DNA of 64,000 bases from Clitoria ternatea (lineage: Eukaryota > Streptophyta > Magnoliopsida > Fabales > Fabaceae). Positions 1 to 11,834 of the stretch are shown here, one piece after another (position 1 is the stretch's first letter; every line of letters begins with the position of its first letter). The position numbers were made by a program, and so were the translations under genes. Where the stretch lies: contig CM075675.1 in the NCBI GenBank assembly GCA_037962975.1, forward strand, positions 102,043,718 through 102,107,717. The letters run 5' to 3'. The notes beneath the pieces are model-generated. The model did not search any database. It was not told the DNA's origin and worked only from the letters and a program-made list of their open reading frames with translations.

Positions 1-505
1 AGAAACACTCCATCGTAGCTAATAATCAAGTTTCAACAAGCACCATCCATATTAATCTTGTCCCTTTTCCCGTGGCTCCCACTTGAATGTATGGAAAGTA
101 CTAAGACGCTCGTGGTGATCTCTTAACGCCATTAGGGATCAACTCCTCTTAGCTTCTTGAATCCGCTGCAAAATATGGTTAATGTTTCATTTTTCATTAC
201 CAAAAACTCTATTATTTCTCCACAACCACATATTCCATAACACAACACAATAATGAATAGCCTCTTTATCTTGAATAAATTATGCACCCAGGCCACCAAA
301 TTATTCTAAAAAAAAAAAGTCATAGTGGGAACCTTTACTCTAAATCATATCTCTTTTTCCCATGGACAGTCCGTAAGGCAATGATTAAAATCTTCTTTCT
401 TATGTGAACAACCAAAACAGCTAGCCTCATCACAAAACTTGCAAGACTTACGTAGAGAATTATTTGGCAAGGTTTTCCATAGAATTAACCATAGAAAAAA
501 ATTGC
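1..505 (-). pseudogene. LINE 3' fragment (zf-RVT region), degenerate
   Basis: Read on the minus strand, this stretch gives broken frames resembling the region after the reverse transcriptase of plant LINEs (zf-RVT-like). Visible pieces are a Lys-Phe-Cys-Asp-Glu-Ala-Ser-Cys-like stretch, a Cys-Pro-Trp-Glu stretch, and a later Trp-Leu-Trp-Arg-Asn motif. Several stops interrupt it. The neighbouring plus-strand LINE has its own version of this region further downstream, so this is part of a separate LINE copy in inverted orientation. The left end is cut by the window edge. Family assignment is by eye. Confidence 0.5.
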
Positions 506-519
506 TTTATTGAACCTTG

Positions 520-3500
520 TTATTAAAGATGAAGGCCGTCATGTAGTTTTTAGTGTGGTTGGTGGTTTTCAACCATTCTTTTATAAATCCTATTAGGAGA
601 TTATAAGGGATGACTTATGGAATCTTGTTGCTAGAGCCTTTACAGTTATTCTTATCCACGTTTGGTGAAAACATCAATTTGTTTGATGCCATAGACAGAT
701 CAACCTTTGCATTTTAAAGACTTCCTCCCTATTAGTTTATGTAATGTTGCCTACAAAGTGATCACTAAAGTTCTGGCAAGTTGCTTAAGACCCTTTTCTT
801 GATGATTTGATTTGTCATCTTCAGAGTAGCTTTATCCTTAGCAGAGAAATAACTGAGAGTGCAATTATTGCTCAAAAAATCACTACTCACATGTATAAAA
901 GCCAAGCAAAAATAGGCATTATCGTGTTGAAGGTTGATTTAGAGAAGGCCTATGGTAACATTAACTAGGACTTCTTGGAGAAGACTTTGTTGGACTTTCA
1001 GTTTCCAAGGCACATTATTTTTTTAATTATGTGGTGTGTGAGAAACTTTTTTTTGCCTATTAAATGGAATGACTCTAAGTTGGGGTTTTCAACCTATAAG
1101 AGGTCTTTGCCAAGATGATCCTGTGTCTCCATACCTCTTTGTGATCTATATGGAGAAGTTATCTGTACTTATCAACAAAAAGGTGGACGAAGGAGTTTGG
1201 AGGCCCATTAAAATATCAAGAAATAGACAAACTAATTCTCATCTTCTATTTGTTGATGACGTTCTCCTATTTTGTAGGGTTGAAACTACCCAACTTCTTC
1301 ATGTTGTCTCTACTATTCACGGTTTCTGTAAGGCTTTGGGCCTTAAAATTAATTTTAACAAGTCAAAGGCTAAGTGTTCTAGGGGTGTTCCACAAAATAA
1401 GAGAAATGTTTTTCATGGTATTACTTGTATTTGCTTTGTAAATGACTTGGGCTCTTATATGGGTCATCCCTTGGTAAAAAGAAAGGTGAACTAGTCTGAT
1501 CCGAGGTCAACGATCTAGAGTAGGGATCAGTCACAAAAGTCAATGACAAAAGTGTTTATACACCGGTACAGTAGGTATCCAGTATTATAGTCTGAACTCT
1601 CAGTGGGAGAATCCAGTCTTGTTGTCCTGGAGATCCTTCACACCAAGCTTTCGTGTTAAAGAGGGGCGGAAGGTGGTATCACATGCGAAGATTCTCCGAC
1701 GCTTAATTCAGTCACCAGAATGAGAATTCAGGCTAAGAGAACTCAAGCAATAAAATAGTATATCAAGGGTCAGAACAATGTAACCTTTTATGAATGTGAG
1801 AATTGATTATTTATAGATGAGCATGGAGAATGAATCGTTAGGCACAGGTGGGGGCAGGAGACAAATAGTACACTACTCAGTGTACGATTCTGACACGCGA
1901 CGTGGGGGAGCCGCATTTCTAGTGTATCATCCTTATGGCTGTACCCTGTACCTTCTATCGGGTGACGTGGATACTTTTCGGTATACAGGCTAAGAACCCT
2001 GGCATTCTGGTATGGAGAACGTCTTATACGGAGTCATAGTCCCCAGGTACCGGTATCGAGACTGGATCAAAAGGTAAACAAAAACACTTTTTCTTTTGAT
2101 AGATAAAATTTAAAAAAGAATTGCTTCTTAGAAAAGTGGATTTCTTAATAATACGAGTAAGTTATGTATAGAAAAATCAGTGATTGTGTTTATCCTTGTG
2201 TGTCATGCGTAAATTTGTTGGCTTCCAAAAACTACTTATAACACCATTAATAAGGTAACTCGAGATTTTATTTGGTCTTCCTCTAACTTTGATCATGGTT
2301 TACATCATGTGAATTGGCAAGGCTAGTTAACTTTTTTCTTGTTGGGAAATTGGTGTGGGGTTTGTTAGCAAATTCTTCCAAACTTTACATTACTTTCTTG
2401 AAGAGTAAATATCTAAATAGAGATTCTTTTTAGGTGGCTCATGTTAAACCGAATGCTTCATATGTTTGTTCTAGCATTCTTAAGGCCCTGTATTCTTAAA
2501 ATGAGATTTCTTTTTTATATTCATGATGGTTCCATTTCTTTTTGGTTTATACAGTGGACAAGGCTCATTCCATTAGATAGTCATGTTGAGTTTGTGCATA
2601 TGTTTGATTATTTGTTACAAATGCGAGACATTTGGATTGATGGTGATTGGAATCTTAAAGTCTTGTCTACTATTGTTTCTGATTATGTCTGAGTTGTCAT
2701 TCAACATATAATTGGCCTTGTGTTTGGGTCCTAATATGATGGGTGGACTTGGAAGGACTTTGGACAAGCCTTGTATAAGACACAAGAAGGTTATACGTGG
2801 CTCTTATCTGAAACTCCATGTAGCAACATGCAATAAAATTTTGAGTGGATATGGAAATTGTCAACATCAAAGAAAATTGAATTTTTTATTTAATTGATTT
2901 CTCATTATTCATTACCCACTAATAAGCTAAGATTTAAATGCAATTTATCATCCTCTTATTGCTGTACTTAATGCTCTAGCTCTATGGAAACCATCAATCT
3001 TTATCTTCATGATTGCCTTTATTCCATGGAGGTCTAGTTTCGTGTTAGCATCCCACACCAATTTTGTGATTTTAATGATCAATCTAATAAGTGATGCAAT
3101 TGGTTAACCATGGGTATTGTGTTAAGTTTTTGTGTACTTTGTGGTGGCTTTAGAGATGGATGAATAATATGATTTTTGGTAATGAAAAGTGAACCATTTA
3201 TTATGTGTTAAAAATGTTCCATCTTTCTACCTATGATACTTCTATGTTGATATCTAATAAAGCCTCTATGAAATTCACCTCTTTTAGCCAACCCTGTTGG
3301 GACAAACCTTCTTTGGGATACATTAAGTTCAATGTTGATGAAGCATGTTGCATAGATATGATAATCATTGGAGGTTTTTCTCGTGATCACATGTGTCTTT
3401 TTGGCTTGTGGGTTTTGTCTCTTATGAAGGGAGGTGTTCCTCTCTTCTAGCAGAGTTGTTCGCTATCAAAGGCGTTTTGTTCATTTCTTCTCAAAGAAAT

Positions 3501-3780
3501 TTTCACCGCATCATCATACAAATAGATTGTAAGAAAATGATTAACCTTGTACTATATAACTTTCAACAAGGTTGCCTTGTTAATAATTTGTGATTGAAAT
3601 TCATACTATTTTACTTGGTTTTGTTCCTGCCTACTATTGTAGTGTTGTTCGTGAAATGAATAAAATGGTTGATGGTTTTGCAAGGTGTGCTTTTCAATCC
3701 AGAATTCCATTCCATATTGATGATCAACCTCTTTCATCTATTGTTAGTCTCTTAGCCAGAGATAACATTTAGTTTCTTTT
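520..3780 (+). pseudogene. Degenerate LINE: reverse transcriptase plus RNase H
   Basis: A non-LTR retrotransposon ORF broken by many stops and frameshifts. In order: an RT segment with a Phe-Arg-Pro-Ile-Ser-Leu-Cys-Asn motif near 720-750; a Leu-Glu-Lys-Ala-Tyr motif near 935-955; the RT active-site motif Phe-Val-Asp-Asp at 1249-1260 inside the longest open stretch (1069-1494); post-RT sequence to about 2320; zf-RVT-like remnants near 2900-3180; and an RNase H-like domain (Gly-Tyr-Ile-Lys-Phe-Asn-Val-Asp) from about 3310, continuing out of frame to about 3770. A solo LTR at 1487-2069 splits it. The LINE reading resumes after the LTR where expected, so the LINE was there first. Inactive. Confidence 0.75.
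1487..2069 (-). mobile_element. Solo LTR inserted in the LINE, TSD AAAGG
   Basis: The element runs from TGAACTAGTC to GGATCA, that is TG...CA on the minus strand. It is flanked by a perfect 5-bp duplication AAAGG (1482-1486 and 2070-2074). It is the reverse complement of the LTR family found intact at 22842-23637 and 42379-43140, sharing the stretches around ACACCGGTACAGT, CTCAGTGGGAGAA and GATCCTTCACACCAA. A TATA-like box is visible on the minus strand (1808-1816). It is about 200 bp shorter than the sister copies, apparently through internal deletion. No internal retrotransposon sequence remains. Confidence 0.85.
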
Positions 3781-4390
3781 GTCTTTTGCTCGTATTTCCC
3801 ATGTACCAAAAAGGATAATTATTCGAAACTTGATGATACCCTTAAGATTAAAGGATAGTAATTCAAAAGTTGTTTATTTAGGACCTTTTGATTCCACTCC
3901 ACTAAGAGTCATTGTGACAAAAGAAACTTGTCTCACATACTTTTGACATTCTCTCTATCTCTAAACCATGTGGGTTTTCTACCTATCATTGGAATATGAG
4001 CCAATTCCATCGTGTTAATGAAATCATTAAACTCTTTAATCTCCAAGGACATCTTGTGGTACTATAGTTGACATTCCTCTTCTTTCATCAACCTTTCTAA
4101 CTCTGTTATAATAATCTACAAGACACCACAACCCATCCCTCCACCCTTTTAGATCTACAAGACTAGCTCATAATTCTATTTTCCCTCTTAAATCACACGG
4201 TGAATAAAAATTTACACTTATTTTTCGAATTTTGACATCTTAAACCCAAGCCCTAGGTTATCTCCTATATCGTAAAGAGACCTTTCCCCACATGAAATTA
4301 GTCCTCCAACATTGTTAACTTTGGGTTTAAAGCACCATTGACATTAATAAGTTTGACCAAATTTATTGTGAATCAAGCTCTGAATAGGAT
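3781..4390. other. Non-genic sequence after the LINE
   Basis: AT-rich, with no open frame of note. It may include the LINE 3' tail, but no poly(A) or TSD could be fixed. Confidence 0.4.
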
Positions 4391-4868
4391 TGTTCTTTCT
4401 AGTACAAGTACAAACTTCCGGTATAGGTACTAGGTTCTTGCTTTCTATGTTTTACACCGGTTCAATAAGGATTTTGTAGTATATCCTTAAGTCTAGTGGA
4501 AATCTTAAAGTCTTTGTGTGATTTCATCTAATAACCGCTATATTCTACGATGTAGAGCAAAATATGGTGTCACCTATAAAGACACTCTGACGCTAGTATG
4601 ATATCAGATATCAGAGCTCAAACATAAGGGTTGGTGAACATTACATCAAGTGTGACAAATAAATGGTATTTATAGTAGTACATACCCTTTGTCAATATTT
4701 TCCCATGAAGTGTTGGGAAGTTGTCACAAACGCAGACATTCTTGATACCCTTGCAAGTGGTTAACCAGTATTCTCCTAGCATATTCCCTAACCTTTACTT
4801 AATACCGGATCATATAGGATGCATTTCTATGTGTGTCGAAATGGCTTGAGAATATCTAGACCGGTATC
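4391..4868 (-). mobile_element. Diverged LTR remnant
   Basis: On the minus strand the segment starts TGATACCGGTCTAG, has a TATA-like box (CTATAAATACC, about 4667-4677 on the complement), and keeps the order of the intact solo LTRs: the GGTGTCACC block near 4569-4577, then the pieces around AAGTCTAGTGG, then ACACCGGT. No convincing TSD was found, so the outer limits are approximate. Confidence 0.5.
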
Positions 4869-6150
4869 ACGCCCAAACCAAAAATAAATCTAAATTTTTT
4901 AAAAACAAGTTTGGTCAAGTTTAATTTAATGTGGAATAAGTTTGTAAAAGCTAAATTTTTATCGGCAAATTTGAGTATATTTTTTTAAAGTTAGAATTAA
5001 CTTGAAAATTTTAATCCAATGTATTATAATTCATTGTCGAGGCAGCACATGGAGCTAGTTGGATTTGTGAGGCGAATAATTAATGTTGATGAGTGGTGTG
5101 TTTCAAAGTTAATTTTGGTGATAAAATAATGGTGTTCAATATTATTTCTCTAATACGGATAACTATGACAAATTTGGCAATGGCAGGCAGAGAATCTTTA
5201 CCGGTCAAAAGTGATATGCTTCAGTTCGGATTAATATTTTAACACCATATAATAATGTTGATATGTCAGCTCCTAATTTACCTGATTATTATTTTAGTTT
5301 TGTTGTACGGTTACAAGTGTTACCACTTCCCAGACCAATTATCTTACCAACTAAGGCAAATGAAAACCCACTACTAACCTTACTCACCTTCTTTATTACC
5401 TATTACCTGCATATGCTTATTTCCCCGCACCTGGCTAATCATAAAATAATATCAAATATCTTAGCACCAATGTCACTCCAAACTTGTGTCTGCAAAAATC
5501 TTGTCCAGGAATCCTTTCATGTCATGTACCCTATAACACTCAGATAAAGGTTCGAATCTTACATCAACCTTGTAAAAGAAAACGTCCACTTTTATCGCTT
5601 ATGAATGTATATAATTTTTTTACGAGAATTTGCTTAATATTCAATCGAAGAAATAAAGTTAAAAAAATTTAATAGTTAATATTAATTATTTATGTAATTT
5701 AAAATAATTAAATTTTTAATTAAAATTTGATTGTTGACTTAACGACAATCTTCATAAGTTTAATACATCGAGGCAGGTGAAAATGAATTTATTAAAACAG
5801 GAGATGGTACTCCCTTTTTATTTCTTTCTAGTTTATTCAATATGACATACATTTGAATTGATCTGTTATTGAAATATGATTTTACAGCTGAAGCATTTTT
5901 CCTCTTGTTTAGAGATTCGATAATAGGGATTGTTTAGTGTGTTGTAATTTCACATTGGTGGTTGAAAACATAGTCAAAACCCAAAACCAAAGAAAGGGTT
6001 CCCCGAAACAAAAAGTCATGCATTGAGATGGAACACGAGGCAATAAGCAAAGCAGGCATTATTTTATTTTAAATTTTCAAGTGTCTATGTGGTGCAAGTA
6101 ATCAACAAAAGCAAATAAAAAGAAGGAATAAATAATAAAATAGTGTGAGA
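4869..6150. other. AT-rich intergenic sequence
   Basis: Long A/T runs and short frames without recognisable domains. The frame at 5263-5547 encodes no known motif and is judged random. A GGTTCGAATC stretch near 5550 looks like a tRNA B-box, but no tRNA can be folded around it. Confidence 0.4.
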
Positions 6151-6164
6151 TTTTAAGGTGTCAC

Positions 6165-6500
6165 GTGCACACGTGCCATGCCAGTGAGTCGGTGCATCGT
6201 TTCTCATAAACAACAACGAAGCGCACGAATTGCGGGGTTGCTGCGTCCACTTATTCCACGCGCCACAGCGTCACGTGCTACACGCGGACGCTTTGTGGAA
6301 CTTGAACTCGTTCAGACGGAGCGTTGTTTCGACGCTCCTGAACAACGCGTGAGGAAGTGGAAAATCGGTGTCTCTCTCCTCCGTATTGGACGGCCCAGGC
6401 CTCGGCCTGGTTCCCACGAAACCGTATCTTTGGTGGGCCCCGCATTCGAATCGCTTAAACCGCTATTTTCTGTAAACCCCAACCCTAATCCCCAATTATA
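6165..6500 (+). promoter_or_regulatory. GC-rich promoter-like island without an identified gene
   Basis: A sharp GC-rich island in AT-rich DNA. It contains CACGTG cores (about 6163, 6172 and 6272), two GGCCCA/TGGGCC site-II-type motifs near 6390-6440, and an AACCCTAA-type telo-box at about 6481-6488. In plants this combination marks promoters of housekeeping and translation-related genes. The overlapping 111-codon frame (6178-6513) has no recognisable domain, and no gene follows on either side. It could be a stranded promoter fragment. Confidence 0.35.
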
Positions 6501-6519
6501 TTTAATGTTATGACCTAAA

Positions 6520-7040
6520 AGAAACCAATTCACTGTATCAACCTTTTCAGCTGACAAATTAATTTTGTTTTACATGAACGTAATAACTTCCAGACAATCT
6601 AATTCTAGGTTAAGTAAAATTATCTTGATCATAGGTAATTAAATGTTTCTTTTAAATATTCAATGGAATTCTACGATTTAAATATTCAAGATTCACCGTA
6701 AGAAATTCTCCCTCTCCTTTTCTTTTAGTGAATCACTCTTTTTACTTACCCTGATATTAGTTACACAAATTTAATGGGCATCATTAATATAGTAGTGATG
6801 ATCCATGAAAATTTTGTCAGGAAAAATGTATTCCCGAATTGAAATTACAAATTTCCATAAAATATATAAGATATTAAGTTCAAACTTTCCATTGTACATT
6901 AAAACATTAAGATTATCAAATAAATTAAAATAATCCGATACCAATTAATTTACACACTTTGACTACAAAGCAAGAAAATATTTGAGACTATAGTAAAAAC
7001 TTATGATTAAACATAATTAACGAACTATCTAATATGAAGA
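6520..7040. other. AT-rich sequence, nothing recognised
   Basis: No repeat boundary, ORF or RNA gene could be supported here. Confidence 0.4.
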
Positions 7041-7575
7041 TAGCACAATCATAGTCGGTGTCAATTCTCTCTTATATCTTATATTAGTCTCATGAGGATT
7101 TAGTATTATATTTTTTAATCTAGTGGGGAATCAGAAGTCTTGATGTCTCTTGTCCAGTTATTACTCCAGTCAATCATGTCTATGGGTGAAAGATGATACC
7201 ACTTACAATGACAGTCTGATGCTCAAGTTAGTCCGGATACATAATGAGCTCAAGCATGAGTTAGATAATATAACGTACCTTTGTAGGTCATAAATGAGAA
7301 GTATTTAAGAGTTAGGTAGCAGTTGAGTCTTACGTGCAGATCCGCAAATCACAGGAAAGTTAACACCTCCACATACGTTCTTGGCACCTTGTGCATGTTA
7401 GCTACCGATGTACCCTAGCACACTTGTCAGACTCTCCCTAACTTTGATCTTAAGGAACTCTAGTAAGAGGATTAAGATTATGCTAGGGGTAAACTGGTGC
7501 CACGAGGTATTTCGCATGGAACGTCTTCATTTTACTAGCACCATTCTGGTGTCGTACCAACTAGCTGATTTGAAG
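7040..7575 (-). mobile_element. Diverged LTR remnant (same broad family)
   Basis: Block order on the minus strand matches the intact solo LTRs: a TGGTATCATC-like block near 7190-7200, the complement of GACAGTCTGATGCTCAAG near 7210, and AATCTAGTGGGGAATC near 7118. The TATA-like region near 7290 is degenerate. Ends and TSD could not be fixed. Confidence 0.45.
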
Positions 7576-7603
7576 TCCAAATTAGTTAATCATTGAGGTT
7601 TAA

Positions 7604-8675
7604 TTAAAGGTTAAAATATAAAATCGGCCCTCTTAAAAGTTTAGGGTTTTGAAAAAAAAACCTTTAAAAAAATGCTCACTTTGGACCTTTTAAAATTTTA
7701 GGGTTTGTAAAATTAAGAAAACGTTAGTTTTGAGAGTTAACTGATGAAGTGACTAACGTCTGTGCCACATCAATGACACCTAGTTGACATATGTATCAAT
7801 TTTTAAAAAATTTCCACATCATCTATGCCCTTTTGTTGTCTTTGACTTCCTCATTGTTTCCCTTTCTCTAAATCCCTAACTAGATCTCACTTTCTCTCTC
7901 TAAAGGCACACAACACACCGCTTTGAAATATGCTTCTAGTATTCTTTGCAAACAAAATCTTGTTCGAAAACCTTCCACCAATTTGTAGTATATAGGACAT
8001 GAAACTTGAAAGGGCCAATTGTATGACAAGTTGTTTCTTGAAAGTCCACATATGGTTTCCAATGTAAAAGGCCAACTGTGAGAAGATATTGTCAGAAACA
8101 AGATTGTTATTTTGTTATTAGCTAGTAGACGGAGATCAACAATAGCTTCTGGTGATATTTTTTTCTCATTTTCTTTCCCACTTTTCTTCTTGTGGGTCTC
8201 ATTTTTAGGATCCTGAATGTTCAAACCCTTTTTCTTTTAATCCTCACAAATTCATATTTATTTGTTGTAGAGATTTAAGCTCAATACATCAAAGCTTCAA
8301 GCTTCCTCTCTATGATGATGATGATGCTAATGTAGAAGAGGTGTTTCATCGTTTCCCCGAGAGTAAAGTTTCATTTTTTTGTTGGGGATTTAGAGAGACA
8401 AAGCAGATCTGGTTAAAGATTTAGAGAGAAAGAAAGTGAGGGAAACGATAAGGAAGTCAGAGACAACAGATAATGTGAAATTTTTAATTTTTAATTTTAA
8501 AAAATTGACATATGTCAACTACGTGTCACTAATGAGGTGACACAGACAGTAGCCATCTGTTTCCTTAATTTTACAAACCCTAAAATTTTAAAAGGACCAA
8601 AAATGGGTATTTTTTAAAGGTTTTTTTTCAAAATCCTAAACTTTAAGAGGGATGATATTATATTTTAACCTTTAA
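7604..8675. mobile_element. Mutator-like element with long terminal inverted repeats
   Basis: The left end (TTAAAGGTTAAAATAT, then CCCTCTTAAAAGTTTAGGG) is mirrored at the right end (CCTAAACTTTAAGAGGG, then ATATTTTAACCTTTAA). The inverted match continues inward through TTTACAAACCCTAAAATTTTA-like and CATATGTCAACTACGTGTCA-like blocks, so each arm is roughly 240 bp. Long arms around unrelated internal DNA are typical of Mutator-like (MULE) and Pack-MULE elements. No transposase frame is present. A clear 9-bp TSD was not found, so the superfamily call is inference. Confidence 0.65.
7887..8075 (-). pseudogene. Captured TRA1/TRRAP-like exon fragment inside the MULE
   Basis: The minus-strand frame reads Gly-Asn-His-Met-Trp-Thr-Phe-Lys-Lys, then LQIGGR, then NKILFAKNT and Ile-Phe-Gln. 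This closely resembles a conserved stretch of plant TRA1/TRRAP proteins, the large PI3K-like scaffold of SAGA and NuA4 histone acetyltransferase complexes, as recalled from the family. Similarity stops after Ile-Phe-Gln, as expected at an exon end or capture breakpoint. The frame has no natural start codon and covers only about 45 homologous residues of a protein of more than 3,000, so it cannot make a working protein. It sits between the inverted arms of the MULE. Confidence 0.6.
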
Positions 8676-8689
8676 TAAATATATAATTA

Positions 8690-9812
8690 TTCATATATCT
8701 TATTCAAGTTTTTTTTGTAAAATATCTTATTGAAGTTTTTTTACAAGTAAAGAAATATTTTATTGAAATTTAAGTTAGGTAAAATTATTTTTTTAGAAGA
8801 AAAAATTATATTAAATAAAACCCATTCAAAAAAATTACAATGTTTTAAAATCTAAAATCTTAATATGGACCCACCACAAAGTTATTACTTTTTTTTATCT
8901 TTTATTTCTATTCATTCAAATAAAATATATTTTTTTATCCTATTTCCAATCTATTTATTTTCTTCTCATCATCTCATCTCTTTAATATGATGCCTAAGTT
9001 CCTAACATCATTGGGAGGATGATCATTAATACATAGTTTCCCAATCTTGAGAACAAGCTAGATTTACCATAAAATCCGCACTATAATTCTGAAAGAATTG
9101 GCAGGGTTCTATATTCACTCTTGTTTTGTTACTTTGTATATAGTTTTGGTTAATTGAGAGGCATACGTTTCAAATTTAAAGCAAATAATATGTTTTTAGT
9201 TGTATTGTTTATATAAAATAATTCTACAAGTGTTGGTTTTGGGATTATGATGTGAGCAAACTAAGAAGAAGCCAAAGTTTGAGATATAATATTCATGAAC
9301 TAAATCTTCTCGGATTTTCACTTATATCTTGTCTTTAAGTTAGAGTCTATATGGGACAAAATCAGCAACTTATATGCATATATATGCATTACCTCACACA
9401 GCATGAATTTTGCCAGAGTTTATTCCTGTTTGAACTTTGAAGTCCAAGTCATACTTGTTGAATTTCATGGTTAGCTCAATTAGTGGAATATAATTTCGGC
9501 TTGATTTCTACAAAGTTTCAATTTTGAAAAAAAAAAACAATTGTTTTTCTACTTCGTCTAGTAACCACAATTTTATTTGTTATGATAAACATATTAAAAT
9601 TAGAACCTAAATTCATGCAAATAAAACTACCCAAATTTCATACTTAGTTTTTTTTAATCACTGATATTGTTTAAGCTGTGAACATGTACATTATTATGAT
9701 GTTATTCTTTGGGTCGAGATTTTTTCATCCATAAAATTTAAAATAAAATCTTATTTAAGAAAAATTAAATATGTACTATATGAATCAACAATTCATTATT
9801 ATGTAGATCAAG

Positions 9813-9813
<1 letters not shown>
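8690..9813. other. AT-rich sequence, no gene
   Basis: Poly-A and poly-T runs and a small palindrome (TATATGCATATATATGCAT near 9371). No coding or TE signal could be supported. Confidence 0.4.

Positions 9814-9881
<68 letters not shown>
9814..9881. repeat. (TA)n microsatellite
   Basis: About 34 uninterrupted TA units. Confidence 0.95.
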
Positions 9882-9882
<1 letters not shown>

Positions 9883-10867
9883 CCTAGAAAATTTATTTTT
9901 AATGATAAAAATACTAAAATTAAAACCTAAAAATTCATAAAAATAAACTATATCCATATTGGTCAAATTGCTTTTTATTAATTTTTTGTACTACATTAAT
10001 TTTTAGATTGATTGCTGACTTACTATATTAAATCATTGATTTTTCATGAATTATATTCGTATTGAAATGTGTCAATGTTATTTTTTTTATTTCGACATTT
10101 AATAAATATGTATAGTTTGATTTTAGATATTTTTTTATGATTATTTATACTTTGGACCTATTTGGTTTACAATATGTAAATCTGAAAAATAAAGCGACAA
10201 GTCCACAAAAATTCATGACCTGCACCAATGCGGGTCAGACTATGTGAATTTAAGAAAAATGTAGGGACATTATATTAACACCAAGATTTATTTATTCCCA
10301 TTAATTTTTATGACTTTTAATATAAAATATCTAAATTAACCTTTTATTTTAAATTGATAGAATGAGGATGAAGGAACTGAGAAAAAATAGGAAATGAGAA
10401 AAATAGTATCTTCTAAAGTAAAAAAATAATTCAGACACTTCATGTTAAAAAAATATAAAGATGTATAGTTTGATTTTTGAATTTTTTATGATACATTTAC
10501 AAACATGTAAATCTAAAACTGCGACTATCCCACAAATTAGTTACTCAAGTTTTCTTTGTTTTTTTTATATCTCAACTTACAAAGATCTATTATCGGAAAT
10601 AGTAAAATATTACTTACACCATGCTTCTATTTATAAAATTCAGACCAAAATATTTAAAAATATATTAATACATTAATTTCTTTATATAAAGAACATTCTA
10701 ATTATATTATTATTTAAATTTAAACTTTATTTTAATGTTTATTATGATATTTCTAAAGTAAATGGTAAACGGAGAGAAAAATATTAAATGTATCTAGATA
10801 AGTGAATTTTATCTTGTAAATATGACTATTATAATGTTTTCATATTATAAATAGAATTAGAGGGAGA

Positions 10868-10868
<1 letters not shown>
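9882..10868. other. AT-rich sequence, no gene
   Basis: Two related pieces, AAGATGTATAGTTTGATTTT near 10459 and ATATGTATAGTTTGATTTTA near 10107, suggest an old duplicated repeat. The 71-codon frame at 10461 has no domain. Confidence 0.4.

Positions 10869-10960
<92 letters not shown>
10869..10960. repeat. (AAT)n microsatellite
   Basis: About 30 perfect AAT units in a row. Confidence 0.95.
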
Positions 10961-10961
<1 letters not shown>

Positions 10962-11139
10962 TGGTAACATTATTATGTGTTTATTTTATTAATTGTTTCG
11001 GATAACAATTCCAGTACCACGTATAATAGATACATATTGATAAGCATAGTAAAGTAATTAATTTGAACAATGTTATATCCTCTTACTTACTTATTATTTT
11101 CTCAATTAATTTTGATGAATGAGAACAGAGAACCTATCT

Positions 11140-11520
11140 GCAAGCTTTTTGATTCATTATCAACTTGGTTAAAATTGGGCTATAAACTCGGTTGTCAAAA
11201 CGAGTTCGTTTCGACCGTGTTAGTAAGTCCGAAGGTATGAACTCAATTTGGAACCGAGTTTATAGGATGCATCTATAAATTCGGTTCCAAGAGAAGCGCG
11301 CTCATAGATACAGACTCTAAACACGATTCTTTTACAAAATCATGTTTATTGATTCACCCTACAAACTCGGTTCAGGGCACAACCGTATTCAAATTTATTT
11401 ATGGGTAACCTATAAACTCGGTTGAAGCCAGAATCAAGTTTATAGAGCACCTATGAACTCGGTTCTAGCCAGAACCGGGTTTGTAGGTGGGGCTTTTCTT
11501 TAATATCATTTTTGTTTTTA
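11140..11520 (+). repeat. Orphan CACTA-A-type subterminal repeat cluster
   Basis: Repeated short inverted pairs of the form TATAAACTCGGTT ... AACCGAGTTTATAG, about eight half-sites. The cluster is a direct, diverged copy of the one at 26215-26510, sharing TTCACCCTACAAACTCGGTT-like and CAAATTTATTT blocks and the terminal GTAGGTGGGGCTTTT. At 26.2 kb the cluster is the subterminal zone of CACTA-A. No CACTA transposase follows here, so this is probably a remnant or an internally deleted relative. No CACTA terminus was found at its left edge. Confidence 0.65.
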
Positions 11521-11764
11521 TATACAAATTGTATAAGAGACAGTCCCAACGCAGAAACAGATACAACTAACAAAATTGTCAATTAAATTATCATCCATGT
11601 AATATTATTTTGTTTCTAACATATATGCAAACTACCCAAGCAAATGAATGTATCTTTAGTTACTATTGTCCCCTACCTCTAAGAAAATATACAGCCCATT
11701 CCTCCCGAATTGTTCAGATGTCTTTGGTAGTGTATGGTGACCGGTTCTGAAAAACCTATATATA

Positions 11765-11824
<60 letters not shown>

Positions 11825-11834
11825 TTAGTTATTG
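11521..11834. repeat. Spacer with (TA)n microsatellite
   Basis: Non-coding spacer. A TA-rich tract with some TG steps runs from about 11757 to 11821. Confidence 0.8.

Noticed and set aside
1..3780. Twin-priming 5' inversion of one LINE
   Set aside because: The inverted part is a downstream region already present in the forward copy, so one insertion cannot explain both.
5540..5570. tRNA gene
   Set aside because: A B-box-like GGTTCGAATC is present, but there is no A-box or cloverleaf.
6178..6557. 111-codon plus and 81-codon minus frames
   Set aside because: They fall in the GC-rich promoter-like island and show no domain; GC-rich DNA has fewer chance stops.
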